Shown: in pieces, positions 8,652 through 16,896 of the stretch
Layout of the letters: each line of letters begins with the position of its first letter
How positions within the stretch are numbered: position 1 is the stretch's first letter
Source of the DNA: Paenibacillus sp. JZ16
GTDB taxonomy: Bacteria > Bacillota > Bacilli > Paenibacillales > Paenibacillaceae
DNA: 64,000 bases
NCBI RefSeq assembly: GCF_015326965.1
Contig: NZ_CP017659.1
Location: forward strand, 5,522,001-5,586,000
Direction of reading: 5' to 3'
Program-made: the position numbers and the translations under genes
Notes under the pieces: generated by a model
What the model saw: only the letters and a program-made list of their open reading frames with translations
What the model was told of the DNA's origin: nothing
Databases searched by the model: none

Positions 8652-8810
8652 TCAAAAGGCTTCAAACCTTTTCGACAGAAAATCAAGAACTACATGATTG
8701 AATTGATGAGGTGCCTCGACAAAGGGGAGGTGGCCACAGTCTTGCATGGTTATTTTAGATGATCGTTCTATTCGTTTATGTAGTGTTTCGGCAATGTCGG
8801 GGGATCAGAA
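8652..8810 (-). pseudogene. C-terminal remnant of an alpha/beta hydrolase
   Basis: On the minus strand a frame of about 49 codons runs to the stop at 8652-8654. It reads DIAETLHKRIERSSKITM, then QDCGHLPFVEAPHQFNHV, then LDFLSKRFEAF, a typical alpha/beta-hydrolase C-terminus with the catalytic His in the CGHLPFVEAPHQF motif. Upstream of about 8800 the frame is lost and nothing hydrolase-like continues, so most of the gene has been deleted. It sits beside sequence carrying a 14-base duplication (ACTGCCTGCTGGGA near 8905 and ACTGCCTGCTGGAA near 8988). Confidence 0.75.
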
Positions 8811-9021
8811 CATGGTCCTATAGAAAGTTTTTTGCTGGTAGGCGTGTTACTTGGGAGTGCTGGGATTAGCGAGGGAGCGTGAGTTTCCTCGTGCGTTTGT
8901 TGAGTTACTGCCTGCTGGGACGCTCTCCCTTTGGGAATCGCTCGTGCAGGTGGAGAGGGGATGTTGAGGTGCTTGTGCGTAATGGGCTACTGCCTGCTGG
9001 AACTATTAACCTGCATGAATT
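8811..9021. other. Gene-free stretch with a short direct duplication
   Basis: About 210 bases between the hydrolase remnant and the CGTase terminator. It holds two similar segments around GTGCGTNNTG...CTACTGCCTGCTGG at about 8890-8920 and 8970-9002. No gene with a ribosome site was found. Confidence 0.5.
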
Positions 9022-9057
9022 AAAACCAGCTCCGGGTACTGTCCCGGAGCTGGTTTT
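9022..9057 (-). terminator. Terminator of the CGTase gene
   Basis: A 15-bp perfect stem (arms 9022-9036 and 9043-9057, core CCAGCTCCGGG) with a 6-base loop, about 105 bases past the CGTase stop on the minus strand. The outer part of the stem is A/T-rich. Confidence 0.85.
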
Positions 9058-9161
9058 GTTAGGTGCACTCTTCGGCAAAAGCTTATGGTCGGCGGCTATA
9101 CCCATTCACGGTGGTTGTGCCGTTAGCCGGAGCAGCAAAGGAATGGTGCGTTTTTATGGAT

Positions 9162-11303
9162 TTACGGCTGCCAGTTCACGTTAATGGTGGCTGTGCCGCT
9201 CGTTGGAGCCGTGAAGGTATGGTTCGAGCCGCCCTCCCACGTTACCGTCGAGCCTTGTTTTTTCAGGAATTTGAATTCGATGGTTTTACCGGCCGGTACG
9301 CTGACGTCATAGTACCAGGTTGGGTATTGGTAGATGACCTGGTTGTACAACGGTCCGATGGCTTTGGCAGGATCCCAATTGCCGAGCTCGCTTACGCTGC
9401 CAGCCAGGTACACGTTTTGTCCGAGCGCAGTGGTGGCATTGTTCACCACAAACCGGACGCTGACTTGATCCCCGGTCAGCACTTCGAAGTTGTCGTGTAC
9501 ATTGCTTGAAGTGCCAGCGCTATTGGCGACTTTGATGTTATATACGCCACCGGCTACCGCAGGGATCTTCACTTTGATCTGCGTGTCCTCCCATGCCGTA
9601 ATGTTAGCGCCTGTTACGGCCGTTGAGCCGAAGTATACCGTGCCTTTGGTTGCGCCGAAGCCGCGGCCGTCAATGGTGATGGTTGCGCCTGGTTTGGCCA
9701 TCATCGGTCCTACGTGCCCGATCGTTGGCGAAGTCACGGCTGTGGTATATTGCCATACGGCCGTACCGCCCGCAGCGAGCGTAAAGTTGGAAGCTGCTCC
9801 GCCTGTGCCAACAGTCAAGCTGTTGCCGTTCAGAAGTCCGCCCAGCACGTCGGCATAGCTGCCGGCAGGCAATGAAGTCGCTAATCCCGTAATGGAAGCC
9901 GGCGTATTCACGTTGCGGTTTACAGCGATAAGCGCCACGTTGCTGCCGAATTTGCGTTCATAGATCAGCACATCATTGTTGATCCAGCGCTCTTGGGTCG
10001 TTCCATAGGCGATGGCCGGATTGGATTTGCGTAGTGGCGCCAGCTTTTTAATTACTTGGTAAGCGGTCGTCGTCGTAGAGAAAGAAGGAATTCTTGCCCG
10101 GTTGTCAGGGTCGTTGCCGCCGGACATGTATTGCTCGGTTCCGTAATAGATGGCCGGCACGCCGCGGGAAGTGAGCGTGAAGGCCAGCGCTTGCTCCAGC
10201 TTACGGCGGTTCGCGCTGTTATTGTGGAAGCGTTCCATGTCATGGTTATCGATGAACGTAACCTGATCCTCCACCTGCGCGTAATCGGTTGCCGAGCCCT
10301 CTAACATGGACTTCAGACCGTACATATTGTCGGTGTTGTCCCTGAATACCTGGCGTACCTTCTGAGCGAAACGGAAGTCCAGCAGGCTCATGCCGGATTC
10401 GTTGGCGAACTTATGGTTCTCTGCACTTACTTCGTTCACGCCGAGGAACCATTCACCGAAGGTGAAGACCGGCTTGTAGTTGTTGACGGTAGCCATGAAA
10501 CTCTTCTGCCAGCCAAACGGCATATGTTTCACCGCGTCCATTCGAATGCCGTCAATGCCCAGATCGAGCCACATTTTGATGGCGTCCTTCAGGTAGGTAT
10601 CCACGGTGCTGTTATTGTGATTCAGGTCGGCAAGGTCGTACAGGTTTTTGTAAATCCCGTTCTCTGTTGTTGAGAAATCGGTGCCTCCGTTATGATGAAA
10701 CAAATTCTTTGTATCGCCCGTGTATCCGCCGAGCAGGGTGCCGTTGTTGTACAGCTTGCCGTTCTCCGCGAATGAAGGCTGGTCCGAGGAAGCGGGAGAG
10801 GTGTGGTTCGGTGCGAAGTCGATGATGACTTTGATGTTCTTGGCATGAGCGGCTGCGATGAGATTCTGGAAATCGGCGATCGTGCCGTAAGCCGGGTTCG
10901 TTTTCTTGAAATCTCTGGCCCAATAGCCGTGATAAGCGGTATTGTTCACGCCGGAATAGTTGATGACGCTGTAGATGTTCTCGACAGGCTGGGAGATCCA
11001 AATGGCGGTAACGCCCATGCCGGTCAGGTAGCCGTCGTTGATTTTGTTAATGATCCCTTGCCAGTCACCGCCGCAGTATAGCCTCAGATTGGTACAGGTA
11101 CCGTCAAAGGCAGGTCCGGTCGGGTTGTTGGCCGCATTGCCGTCGGAGAAACGGTCCGTAAAGATTTGATAAATGACATCGGTGCTGAAATTTTGTTTAT
11201 TGGACACCGAAGTATCCGGGGCCGCATGAGCAGGGCCGAGAAGGCTCAAGGCCAGGGACAAGCTAAGGGCAAGAGAAGTTGTCAGTTTGTAAAACTTTTT
11301 CAT
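9162..11303 (-). CDS. cgt: Cyclomaltodextrin glucanotransferase (CGTase, GH13)
   Basis: 713 residues, the usual length. A 27-residue signal peptide ends PAHA. Domains in order: A/B barrel (about 28-430), C, D (IPT/TIG, near [15 protein letters not shown]) and starch-binding domain E (CBM20, last 105 residues). The catalytic triad is present: Asp256 in GIRMDAVKH, Glu284 in FGEWFLG and Asp355 in FIDNHD (mature numbers 229, 257, 328). Tyr222 (mature 195), the central cyclisation residue, is also present. Arg74 and Tyr116 (mature 47 and 89) match beta-cyclodextrin-forming enzymes; product type is an inference. It converts starch to cyclodextrins outside the cell. The ATG follows TAGGAGGAATTACG. 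Control is described under the leader and promoter entries. Confidence 0.98.
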   Translation of the reverse strand: MKKFYKLTTSLALSLSLALSLLGPAHAAPDTSVSNKQNFSTDVIYQIFTDRFSDGNAANNPTGPAFDGTCTNLRLYCGGDWQGIINKINDGYLTGMGVTAIWISQPVENIYSVINYSGVNNTAYHGYWARDFKKTNPAYGTIADFQNLIAAAHAKNIKVIIDFAPNHTSPASSDQPSFAENGKLYNNGTLLGGYTGDTKNLFHHNGGTDFSTTENGIYKNLYDLADLNHNNSTVDTYLKDAIKMWLDLGIDGIRMDAVKHMPFGWQKSFMATVNNYKPVFTFGEWFLGVNEVSAENHKFANESGMSLLDFRFAQKVRQVFRDNTDNMYGLKSMLEGSATDYAQVEDQVTFIDNHDMERFHNNSANRRKLEQALAFTLTSRGVPAIYYGTEQYMSGGNDPDNRARIPSFSTTTTAYQVIKKLAPLRKSNPAIAYGTTQERWINNDVLIYERKFGSNVALIAVNRNVNTPASITGLATSLPAGSYADVLGGLLNGNSLTVGTGGAASNFTLAAGGTAVWQYTTAVTSPTIGHVGPMMAKPGATITIDGRGFGATKGTVYFGSTAVTGANITAWEDTQIKVKIPAVAGGVYNIKVANSAGTSSNVHDNFEVLTGDQVSVRFVVNNATTALGQNVYLAGSVSELGNWDPAKAIGPLYNQVIYQYPTWYYDVSVPAGKTIEFKFLKKQGSTVTWEGGSNHTFTAPTSGTATINVNWQP

Positions 11304-11390
11304 CGTAATTCCTCCTATGTAGCTGATATAGAGAAGGCTGGTTTTACTAGCTTATCGGCTGCTTGAGTTTCACCTCCCATACTAAATCGG

Positions 11391-11432
11391 GCAACAAAAA
11401 ACCCCGGAATCTCCTGTAGAGAAACCGGGGTT
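11391..11432 (-). terminator. Terminator hairpin inside the CGTase leader (possible attenuator)
   Basis: On the minus strand AACCCCGG, 17 bases and CCGGGGTT are followed at once by a TTTTTTGTT run. It lies about 90 bases upstream of the CGTase start codon and about 65 bases downstream of the predicted transcription start, with no gene ending before it on that strand. Upstream leader bases (CCATGC and GTATGG around 11440-11467) can pair with each other. A 27-codon frame on the minus strand (11465 down to 11382) spans the hairpin, but has only AAGGG two bases before its ATG. Confidence 0.65.
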
Positions 11433-11501
11433 GTTCCATACCGGGTGTGCGGTGACGGAATGCATGGCCCTTAAATTATGCGAGTGTTTGATTTCAACAT
11501 T

Positions 11502-11531
11502 ATTGTAAATGGAAGCGTATTCAAGTGTCAA
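11502..11531 (-). promoter_or_regulatory. CGTase promoter with embedded cre-like site
   Basis: On the minus strand TTGACA (11531-11526), an 18-base spacer and TACAAT (11507-11502). The spacer holds TGAATACGCTTCCA (11510-11523), which fits the CcpA cre consensus at all but two positions. Catabolite repression by blocking polymerase is therefore likely. Confidence 0.75.
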
Positions 11532-11604
11532 TATGTTATATCCAAATAAAAGGGAAATTTAAGTGGGAAGCGATGAAATTAAATTTTATAATAATTAATT
11601 AATA

Positions 11605-11653
11605 TTGAAACAAAATTTTACAGATCATATAATAGGTTTAGGAAACGTTTACA
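11605..11653 (+). promoter_or_regulatory. Promoter of the serine-hydrolase cluster with cre-like site
   Basis: TTGAAA (11605-11610), 17 bases, TATAAT (11628-11633). A cre-like or LacI-family palindrome AGGAAACGTTTACA (11640-11653) sits just at the transcription start. The region is shared with the divergent CGTase promoter. Confidence 0.75.
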
Positions 11654-11739
11654 TTTTCAAAGGTGCTGTGGAGTTAAATGATGTGTCTGTTATTTAGTAT
11701 TCCAAACTTAAGGACTTGCAGCAAAGGAGGGAAGATGGG

Positions 11740-12885
11740 ATGGCGAGCAGCGCGGAAGCCGGTGCAGAGCAGCTGGGCTTGGGAATCAAGGGAGTGAAGG
11801 CGGCGTGCACCGCCATTGAACGCGAAATAGCCGCGGGTACGACGCCGGGTGCCGTGTTGGGTGTCATGCATAAAGGCAAGCAGTGGTTTTATAGTGCCGG
11901 TTATGCCAACCCCAGACCAAAGCAGGGTCAGCCTGTGCCGGTCAGCAGGGATACGTTATACGATTGTGCGTCTTTAACGAAGGTGGTGGTTACACTCCCG
12001 TTGATTCTGCAATTGATCGATGAGGGAGTCTTGACCTTAAGCACAAAAGTGAGTAACATTCTGCCTCCATTCGGAACGGCCGGTAAAGAAGAGCTTACGG
12101 TAGGACAGCTGCTCACGCATACCTCCGGGCTCCAGGCGGACATGAACCTGCATTCGCAGGGCTGGGGTAGGGAGCAGATGTGGGATGCCGTTCTTTCCGC
12201 ACCGCTCGTGACCAAGCCGGATACCGAAGTGATTTACAGTGATCTGGGATATTTGGCGCTTGGCTGCATGATTGACAAGGTCCTGGGAATGTCTTTAGAG
12301 CAGGCAGTAAAGCAACGGGTGTTGGATCCGCTCGGCATGCGTCATGCGACGCTGACTCCTGCGCCGGAACAGGCCGGCCGCTATGCAGCAACGGAGTATG
12401 AGGATACCATCCAGGATCATCTATGCGGAATTGTGCATGACGAGAAGGCACGGGCCTTGGGTGGTGTATGCGGTCATGCCGGCCTGTTTGCGACCGCAGG
12501 CGATCTGCTGCAATACGCCCGAATGTGGCTGGCACAAGGGGCGATCCCGGCAACGGTGAGGCCAGAGACAGGAGGCGGCGAATTCCGCGTCTTATCTAGG
12601 GCGGCGGCGATTACGGCTACTCGTACCCATACGGGGCATATTCATGGCTCCAACCGTGGCTTGGGGTGGGTACTGAAAGGGGATAAGATGGACGCTTCGG
12701 GTGATTGGATGGGTCCGGGCTGTTACGGACATACCGGATTTACCGGAACCAGCATGTGGATCGATCCCGAGCTGGATCTCGCGGTCGTACTGCTGACAAA
12801 CCGCGTATACGGAGGACGGAGCAGCAGCGTGGCCCAGCTTCGGGCCCAAGTCCACAACGCATTGACGGGAGCCGTGACATGGTGA
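11740..12885 (+). CDS. Serine hydrolase, class C beta-lactamase/esterase family
   Basis: 381 residues with no signal peptide, so probably cytoplasmic. The active-site SxxK is SLTK in DCASLTKVVV; the second motif reads YSDLGYLALG (Tyr kept, Asn replaced by Asp); the third is GHTGFTGTS in place of KTG. This is the PF00144 family of penicillin-binding-like esterases and peptidases, not a true beta-lactamase. An upstream TTG at 11716 would place the ribosome site AAAGGAGGG (11724-11732) inside the gene, so the ATG at 11740 is chosen. It heads a cluster with an acetyltransferase and a PIG-L protein, a grouping that suggests processing of amino sugars or muropeptides; that is inference. Confidence 0.88.
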   Translation: MASSAEAGAEQLGLGIKGVKAACTAIEREIAAGTTPGAVLGVMHKGKQWFYSAGYANPRPKQGQPVPVSRDTLYDCASLTKVVVTLPLILQLIDEGVLTLSTKVSNILPPFGTAGKEELTVGQLLTHTSGLQADMNLHSQGWGREQMWDAVLSAPLVTKPDTEVIYSDLGYLALGCMIDKVLGMSLEQAVKQRVLDPLGMRHATLTPAPEQAGRYAATEYEDTIQDHLCGIVHDEKARALGGVCGHAGLFATAGDLLQYARMWLAQGAIPATVRPETGGGEFRVLSRAAAITATRTHTGHIHGSNRGLGWVLKGDKMDASGDWMGPGCYGHTGFTGTSMWIDPELDLAVVLLTNRVYGGRSSSVAQLRAQVHNALTGAVTW

Positions 12886-12983
12886 GATGGGAATGAGTCG
12901 TGTTCGATTCGGCATCGTTTCGCGGCAATGGAAGCGAATCCAAGCAAATCTGAAGCATTACGACAATAAGGAGGGAATATGCA

Positions 12984-13940
12984 ATGACGAGTTTAGCCTA
13001 CAGGGCTTACCGGCCTGGAGACGAAGACGCTATCACTACCCTGTGGAATGCCTGTCTACCGGGAGATCCCATGACTCGGCTTCGCTTTCGGAACTTGGTG
13101 CTGCTTGATCCGAACTTTGATCCGCAAGGACTGCGGATTGCGGAGCAGGAGGGCCGCTTGGTAGGCGTACTGTATGCGGTACGCCGGAGGCTGCCGATGA
13201 TCGGAACCGAACTGGAGCCGGATCGCGGGTGGATCACCTTCTTTTATACCGATCCATCGGTTCGGAGACAGGGGGTGGCATCGCGGCTGCTGCAGGACGG
13301 CGAAGACTATCTTCGCGATCATGGACGCAGCAAAGTCTTTTTCTCCTCGTATGCCCCGAATTATATCGTTCCTGGAATCGATGGCGAGCGCTATCCGGAG
13401 GGCTTGGCGTGGCTTGCGGCAAGCGGCTTTACCCGCAATTATACGGCGGTTGCGATGGATCGCTCCCTGGTCGATTTTCGTATGCCGCCGGAGGTTGCGG
13501 AATTAAAGCGGCAGCGTGAGCAAGAAGGCTTCACCTTCATGCTGGCTCAGGACAGCGATTTGGTGGAGCTGATCGATTTTGCGACGGACGTGTTTAACCC
13601 GGATTGGGGCCGGGCGATTCGCGATGGATTGCTGCAGCGATTAACAACAGATCAGATCCTGATCGCGCGCGATCAAGGAAAGCTGGTGGGATTCTGCCTG
13701 CATAACGGATATGAAGGCGTGGCTGAACGATTTGGTCCGTTTGGCGTGGACCCGTCGATGCAAGGGAAGGGGTTGGGGAAAATTCTGTTATATGATTGCC
13801 TCGCCCTCATGCGGGCGCAGGGGCTGCATGGAGCCTGGTTCCTCTGGACGGGCGAACAAAGCCCGGCAGGGCATCTGTACCGCAAGGCCGGATTTCATGT
13901 GACGCGTCGGTTCGATATTATGAGCAAAATGCTTCAATAG
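12984..13940 (+). CDS. Tandem-GNAT N-acetyltransferase
   Basis: 318 residues with two GNAT domains. The first has the acetyl-CoA pyrophosphate loop VRRQGVASRLL (about residues 91-101); the second has MQGKGLGKILL (about 260-270) with the RKAGF motif near the end. Two-domain GNATs of this kind include MshD-like enzymes, where usually only one half is catalytic. The start ATG follows AAGGAGGGA. It lies 98 bases after the serine hydrolase and 35 bases before the PIG-L gene. The substrate is unknown; an amine made available by the neighbouring deacetylase-like protein is a reasonable guess. Confidence 0.87.
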   Translation: MTSLAYRAYRPGDEDAITTLWNACLPGDPMTRLRFRNLVLLDPNFDPQGLRIAEQEGRLVGVLYAVRRRLPMIGTELEPDRGWITFFYTDPSVRRQGVASRLLQDGEDYLRDHGRSKVFFSSYAPNYIVPGIDGERYPEGLAWLAASGFTRNYTAVAMDRSLVDFRMPPEVAELKRQREQEGFTFMLAQDSDLVELIDFATDVFNPDWGRAIRDGLLQRLTTDQILIARDQGKLVGFCLHNGYEGVAERFGPFGVDPSMQGKGLGKILLYDCLALMRAQGLHGAWFLWTGEQSPAGHLYRKAGFHVTRRFDIMSKMLQ

Positions 13941-13975
13941 ACTCTACTATTTTCCATACAAAGGGGAGATCCGAT

Positions 13976-14683
13976 TTGACGGAAGCAAAGCAGCATCATA
14001 TTTTGGCGATTGGCGGACATGCGGGCGATATGGATCTTACGGCGGGCGCCGTGATCGCCAAATACACACAAGCTGGCCACAAAGCAACGTTTCTTCACTT
14101 AACGCCAGGGGAGAAAGGACACCCCCGTCTGACGCCGGAGGAGTACGCGAAGCAGAAGATTGACGAAGCTCACCAATTTGCCGATATCGTTGGCGCGGAT
14201 GTCCGTTTCCTTGCTTACAAGGATGCCGAGCTGCCGCTCAATGAGGAAGTGAAATATCAGGTAGCGGACGTCATACGGGAAGTGAAGCCCGATATCATCA
14301 TCACGCATTGGAAGGAGAGCATCCACAAGGACCACTCCAATACCCATTACATTGTGGAGGACGCCCGCTTCTATGCAGGGCTGAAGACGATTGAACGAGA
14401 GCTTCCGGCCCATTATGCCCAGCAATTGTTCTATGCGGACAATTGGGAGGACCCGTACGATTTTCACCCTGAGGTGTTTATCGATATTCCGGACGAAGCC
14501 TATGAAACTTGGGTGAGAGCCATGAACGTGTATGCTTATGCGCGTGGGGAAACGTACGGCTTCCCGTTTATCGAATATTACAAAGCGCTCACGATTGTGA
14601 GGGGGGCTCCGGTGAACTTCAAGCGGGCACAAGCCTTTGCCGTGCCGAGAGGTGCGTTGACTAAACGATTACAGTTTTTCTAA
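13976..14683 (+). CDS. PIG-L (LmbE-like) family protein with altered active-site motif
   Basis: 235 residues from a TTG codon preceded by AAGGGGAG; no ATG lies at a suitable place. PIG-L enzymes are zinc deacetylases of N-acetylglucosamine-type substrates (GlcNAc-PI, mycothiol, bacillithiol). Their N-terminal motif is normally H-P-D-D, with the first Asp as general base. Here it is GGHAGDMDLTAG, so the metal His and the second Asp remain but the general-base Asp is Gly. The second metal motif is intact (IHKDHSNTH). The change could mean a different base, another reaction, or a non-enzymatic role. It is the third gene of the cluster starting at 11740. Confidence 0.87.
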   Translation: MTEAKQHHILAIGGHAGDMDLTAGAVIAKYTQAGHKATFLHLTPGEKGHPRLTPEEYAKQKIDEAHQFADIVGADVRFLAYKDAELPLNEEVKYQVADVIREVKPDIIITHWKESIHKDHSNTHYIVEDARFYAGLKTIERELPAHYAQQLFYADNWEDPYDFHPEVFIDIPDEAYETWVRAMNVYAYARGETYGFPFIEYYKALTIVRGAPVNFKRAQAFAVPRGALTKRLQFF

Positions 14684-14763
14684 TTATATGCTTTTACATC
14701 CAGACAACTGGAATAATACCTAATGAAATCACAAAAAAATTGTGAGAAATGCCAAAACATCCA

Positions 14764-14880
14764 CTGACATTATACCTATCTTTTGATATAATGAGTGATG
14801 TTACGGGGGAACACGTACGGAATCATATAGAGAATACAAACAGGAGAGGAAGTCTTCCATATGGAGGCTTCCTCTCTTTT
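14764..14880 (+). ncRNA. Candidate small RNA unit (promoter plus terminator)
   Basis: CTGACA (14764-14769), 17 bases, TATAAT (14787-14792) form a good promoter. A strong nested hairpin (GAGAGGAAG/CTTCCTCTC with CTTCC/GGAGG inside, 14844-14876) with a CTTTTC tail follows. The transcript would be about 80 bases. A frame through it (14749-15003) has no ribosome site and odd composition, so an RNA is more likely than a protein. Confidence 0.4.
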
Positions 14881-14957
14881 CATTTGTCAAAGGCTGAGGA
14901 AACTGGCGACAAAGCATGTCCGAGTGCAACTCTGACCGGGATGCGGAAGGGATGCTG

Positions 14958-15012
14958 TTGCATTTTTATAATTCCGTGGTATTATGTATTTAAAGAATCT
15001 TAAATTTAAGAT
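14958..15012 (+). promoter_or_regulatory. Promoter with MhqR-like palindromic operator
   Basis: TTGCAT (14958-14963), 16 bases, TATTAT (14980-14985). The predicted start is covered by the perfect palindrome ATCTTAAATTTAAGAT (14997-15012). This keeps the ATCT-N2-AATT-N2-AGAT form of the Bacillus/Staphylococcus MhqR box, as I recall it. It lies about 160 bases before an MhqD-like hydrolase gene, and no other gene intervenes. Confidence 0.6.
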
Positions 15013-15172
15013 ATTAATAAGGGATTCCAGCGCAGTCTCTAGAGGGATTGCAGCCTAGTTTATAATGTGATTTTTAGGGTAGCCTATGGTCCTATTGGGC
15101 TATTCAAGGGAAATCTAACATTCGTTGTATACGGAATCTAACCATATAACCAATCGAAAGGAGACAATACAC

Positions 15173-15787
15173 ATGGAACATACGCATATTTACCGCCAAG
15201 GAACTTCTCCGGAGGCACCAACCTTACTATTGCTGCACGGTACCGGAGGGAATGAGGAGGATTTGCTGCCGCTGGCCGAGATGATCTCGCCCGCATCGAA
15301 TGTGCTCGGCGTCCGCGGAAATGTTCTGGAGAACGGCATGCCAAGGTTTTTTCGTCGTCTCGCTGAAGGCGTATTCGACGTAGAGGATCTCGTGAAACGC
15401 ACGCAGGACCTGAATGAATTCCTGAATTGGGCAGCCGCCGAATACAGTTTTGACCGCAGCCGTATCGTAGCGGTTGGTTATTCGAACGGCGCCAACATTG
15501 CCGCAAGCCTGCTGTTCCACGAGGGAGATGCGCTGCAAGGGGCTATCCTCCACCATCCGATGGTTCCGCTGCGGGATAAGGCCTTACCGGATTTGACTGG
15601 CATTCCCGTCTTCATCGCGGCCGGTCGTCACGATTCGATGTGCACCCCGCAGGAGAGCGAGGACCTGAATGAAATGCTAAGTGCAGCAGGGGCGGACGTG
15701 AAGCTGCATTGGGAGAACGGGGGGCATCAGCTGAGCCGTGCAGAGGTTGGGATGGCCGCTGCCTGGTTTAAGGAGAAGTTCCTCTAA
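15173..15787 (+). CDS. MhqD-like alpha/beta hydrolase (phospholipase/carboxylesterase family)
   Basis: 204 residues, cytosolic. The oxyanion region is LLHGTGGNEEDLLPLAE, the nucleophile elbow is GYSNGANIA, Asp is in AAGRHDSMCTP and His in GGHQLSR. This is the small carboxylesterase/dienelactone-hydrolase-like group that includes Bacillus MhqD, induced by quinones and catechols. The ATG follows AAAGGAGA; upstream starts in frame lack a site. An operator of MhqR form lies in the 490-base upstream region, which supports an electrophile-stress role. No MhqR gene is seen in the window. Confidence 0.85.
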   Translation: MEHTHIYRQGTSPEAPTLLLLHGTGGNEEDLLPLAEMISPASNVLGVRGNVLENGMPRFFRRLAEGVFDVEDLVKRTQDLNEFLNWAAAEYSFDRSRIVAVGYSNGANIAASLLFHEGDALQGAILHHPMVPLRDKALPDLTGIPVFIAAGRHDSMCTPQESEDLNEMLSAAGADVKLHWENGGHQLSRAEVGMAAAWFKEKFL

Positions 15788-15860
15788 TACCAAGGATGCC
15801 ATGATATACAAGCACCATGCATTCCTTACCTAATAAGTAAAAATGAAAGCGAATATGATC

Positions 15861-15896
15861 AAAATACCGTCAAAACGCTGGCGGTATTTTTTTTAT
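15861..15896 (+). terminator. Intrinsic terminator after the hydrolase
   Basis: Arms AAAATACCG and CGGTATTTT with a 12-base loop, followed by a run of T. A half-cre-like TGAAAGCG (15844-15851) lies just before it. Confidence 0.85.
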
Positions 15897-15933
15897 ACTT
15901 AACCCATCGAATAAGAATCGAGGGGGGTCCGAC

Positions 15934-16881
15934 ATGGCACAGACAATGGAGACGATGAAGAAGCATGGCACCCAGCCTGCGCGGGGACACAGATCCCGGG
16001 GATCCTTGCAGCGGGGTGAGAACCTATGGGGGATCGCATTCGTAAGCCCGATGCTGATCGGCGTCATCATATTGGTGCTGTTTCCGATATTGGCTACGCT
16101 CGTGCTGGGTTTTGCCGATTGGAATTTCGTGCAAGGCTGGGATGGCATCCAGTGGGTCGGGTTTCAGAACTTCCGCCAGCTGCTGGAGGATGACATGTTT
16201 ATCAAGTCGGTGCGCAACAACATCTTGTTTCTCTTGACGGTTCCGGTCTACATGATAATCTCGATGGTGCTGGCCATCCTGATCGACCGGTTTGTCTATA
16301 TGAAGGGCTATTTTAAAGTGGCCTACTTCATGCCCTACATATCCAACATCGTGGCGGTGGCCGTCGTATGGCAGGTGCTGTTCCAGCCGTCCTACGGGCC
16401 GATCAACGAAATCCTCCGGACGCTCGGGATGTCCGATCCGCCCAAGTGGATCGCAGATCCGAATTTCGCGCTGATTTCCATCATGCTGATATCGATCTGG
16501 ATCTCCATCGGCTTCAATCTGATTATCTATATCGCCGGACTGCAGTCCATTCCGAAGGATCTGTACGAGGCGGCGGATATCGATGGAGCGAACGGGTGGA
16601 CCAAGTTCAGACGCATTACGCTGCCCCTGCTGTCGCCAACGTCATTTTTCCTGCTGGTGACGGGCGTCATCTCCACGTTTAAGGTCTTTGATATTATTGC
16701 TGTTATGACCCAAGGCGGACCGATTGGATCGACAACCATGATGGTCTGGTATTTATACGATACGGCATTCGTCAACCTGAAGGTTGGTTACGCATCGTCC
16801 ATTGCCGCGGTTCTGTTCGGTTTTGTCATGCTGATTACGCTGGGTCAGTGGGCTGCTCAGAAGAAGTGGGTCAACTACTAG
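15934..16881 (+). CDS. Carbohydrate ABC permease, MalF/UgpA type
   Basis: 315 residues with six predicted helices. After a basic N-terminal tail it has the first helix VSPMLIGVIILVLFPI. The EAA loop facing the ATPase reads YEAADIDGANGWTKFRRITLPLL (about residues 210-232). It is one half of a CUT1-type sugar importer. The ribosome site is GAGGGGGG. The stop is 15 bases before the second permease. No ATPase gene is present in the locus; such systems usually share one MsmX/MalK-like ATPase encoded elsewhere. Confidence 0.92.
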   Translation: MAQTMETMKKHGTQPARGHRSRGSLQRGENLWGIAFVSPMLIGVIILVLFPILATLVLGFADWNFVQGWDGIQWVGFQNFRQLLEDDMFIKSVRNNILFLLTVPVYMIISMVLAILIDRFVYMKGYFKVAYFMPYISNIVAVAVVWQVLFQPSYGPINEILRTLGMSDPPKWIADPNFALISIMLISIWISIGFNLIIYIAGLQSIPKDLYEAADIDGANGWTKFRRITLPLLSPTSFFLLVTGVISTFKVFDIIAVMTQGGPIGSTTMMVWYLYDTAFVNLKVGYASSIAAVLFGFVMLITLGQWAAQKKWVNY

Positions 16882-16896
16882 GAGGGAGGGCGCTAT

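Noticed and set aside
9490-9858. Antisense frames inside the CGTase gene
   Set aside because: They are mirror frames of a well-conserved enzyme, with no sites of their own. The same holds for antisense frames in the sugar transport, GH88 and rlmCD genes.
11740-12885. True class C beta-lactamase
   Set aside because: No signal peptide, and the third motif is GHTG rather than KTG. The cluster suggests an esterase or peptidase.
14749-15003. 84-codon frame on the plus strand
   Set aside because: It runs through a promoter and a terminator hairpin, lacks a ribosome site and has odd composition.
15844-15857. cre site before the ABC permease genes
   Set aside because: Only the left half (TGAAAGCG) fits; the right half deviates at three positions and a terminator follows at once.
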